Shown one piece after another: positions 63,741 through 64,000 of a DNA stretch of 64,000 nt. Below the pieces are notes generated by a model, which did not search any database, was not told the origin of the DNA, and saw nothing but the letters and a program-made list of their open reading frames with translations. The translations under genes and the position numbers were made by a program. The DNA is from Cordylochernes scorpioides (lineage: Eukaryota > Arthropoda > Arachnida > Pseudoscorpiones > Chernetidae). The stretch spans positions 58,213,057 to 58,277,056 of the forward strand of contig CP092870.1 of the NCBI GenBank assembly GCA_030710605.1, given 5' to 3'. How positions within the stretch are numbered: the first letter of the stretch is position 1; every line of letters starts with the position of its first letter.

Positions 63741-64000
63741 TGTGAAAAATAGTACAAATTCACTTTTGTACTATTTTTCACATTGATTGGCGTTCTCGTG
63801 CCCTTCCGGCCTGAATACCTGTTTCATGGTTTTTTAGGATGCCCCAAAGACCAGCCTTTTTGGTCGTTGAGGTACAGCTTGCACCACGCTGACGAGGGCC
63901 AACAGCCCGAAACGCGTACGTGGTTAGATTTTCTTGATTAATCAAGAAACGGTATTTGGCCAATTCTGGAATAATTAAAAATCGACGATTAGTTGACATT
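63741..64000 (+). repeat. Hammerhead-bearing repeat, runs off the window
   Basis: Begins with a perfect 18-bp-arm hairpin (63741-63758 with 63765-63782, TGTGAAAAATAGTACAAA). It continues with GACC...GGTC hairpin sequence (63850-63865), GAGGTACAGCTT, the hammerhead, and the palindrome TTCTTGATTAATCAAGAA (63931-63948), then GTATTTGGCCAATTCTGGAA as in foldback element I. It is cut by the window end. Confidence 0.75.
63883..63924 (+). ncRNA. Hammerhead-ribozyme-like core, best copy (copy 3)
   Basis: Stem I ACCACG/CGTGGT (63883-63888 with 63919-63924, six pairs), core CTGACGA (63889-63895), stem II GGGC/GCCC (63896-63899 with 63905-63908), GAAA (63909-63912), a minimal stem III (A-T and C-G pairs, loop GC) and the allowed cleavage triplet GTA (63916-63918). 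All core positions of a type I hammerhead are present. Stem III is extremely short, as in Penelope-associated hammerheads, so cleavage may need dimeric RNA. Confidence 0.7.

Overview
This window comes from an animal nuclear genome, most likely an invertebrate and probably an arthropod. The evidence is an AT-rich background (strongly so in 38-49 kb and 61.8-63.5 kb), no operons or Shine-Dalgarno-spaced genes, and the presence of non-LTR retrotransposons, Penelope-like elements, Helitrons, mariner and pogo-like elements and tRNA-derived SINEs. Two tRNA-Gly(GCC)-like copies resemble the insect gene. I found no convincing host protein-coding gene. Every long open frame I could identify is transposon-derived or reads through a tandem repeat.

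Layout. 0-6 kb: tandem stubs of LINE 3' ends, a tRNA-derived SINE, a hammerhead-bearing repeat, a LINE/mariner chimera, and a LINE copy inserted in a MITE. 6-13 kb: MITE copies, a solo LTR with a clean TATA target duplication inside one of them, a 2.2 kb 19-bp minisatellite, a 123-bp minisatellite and tandem LINE 3' ends. 13-16 kb: foldback elements and Helitron ends, two carrying tRNA-Gly-like genes. 16.4-27.2 kb: one 102-bp satellite array of about 106 units with 96-bp variants and a 6.37-kb internal duplication. 27.8-32.9 kb: 123-bp array interrupted by two nearly identical Penelope-like GIY-YIG fragments. 33.7-37.6 kb: nearly complete endonuclease/RT/RNase H LINE. 38.7-44.8 kb: internally deleted Helitron, small Helitron, foldback and pogo-like elements. 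45.7-49.6 kb: LINE 3' ends, SINEs and a MITE. 49.9-54.9 kb: 88-bp minisatellite, itself an amplified LINE 3' end, split by a LINE insertion with a 785-codon frame. 55-64 kb: more MITEs and arrays, ending in a second, structurally complete hammerhead motif.

Three themes go beyond ordinary repeat content. First, at least six distinct LINE 3' ends share a terminal hairpin, AATAAA-like motif and (GTT)n or (GT)n tail, with stems that differ in sequence but keep pairing. Second, most minisatellites here can be traced to the edge of a transposon: LINE 3' ends (about 88, 105, 106, 160 and 175 bp units) or the left part of a TIR element (123 bp). Third, a dispersed repeat carries a hammerhead-ribozyme-like core, in one copy at the apex of a large foldback. 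All calls are from reading alone; no database search or folding program was run.
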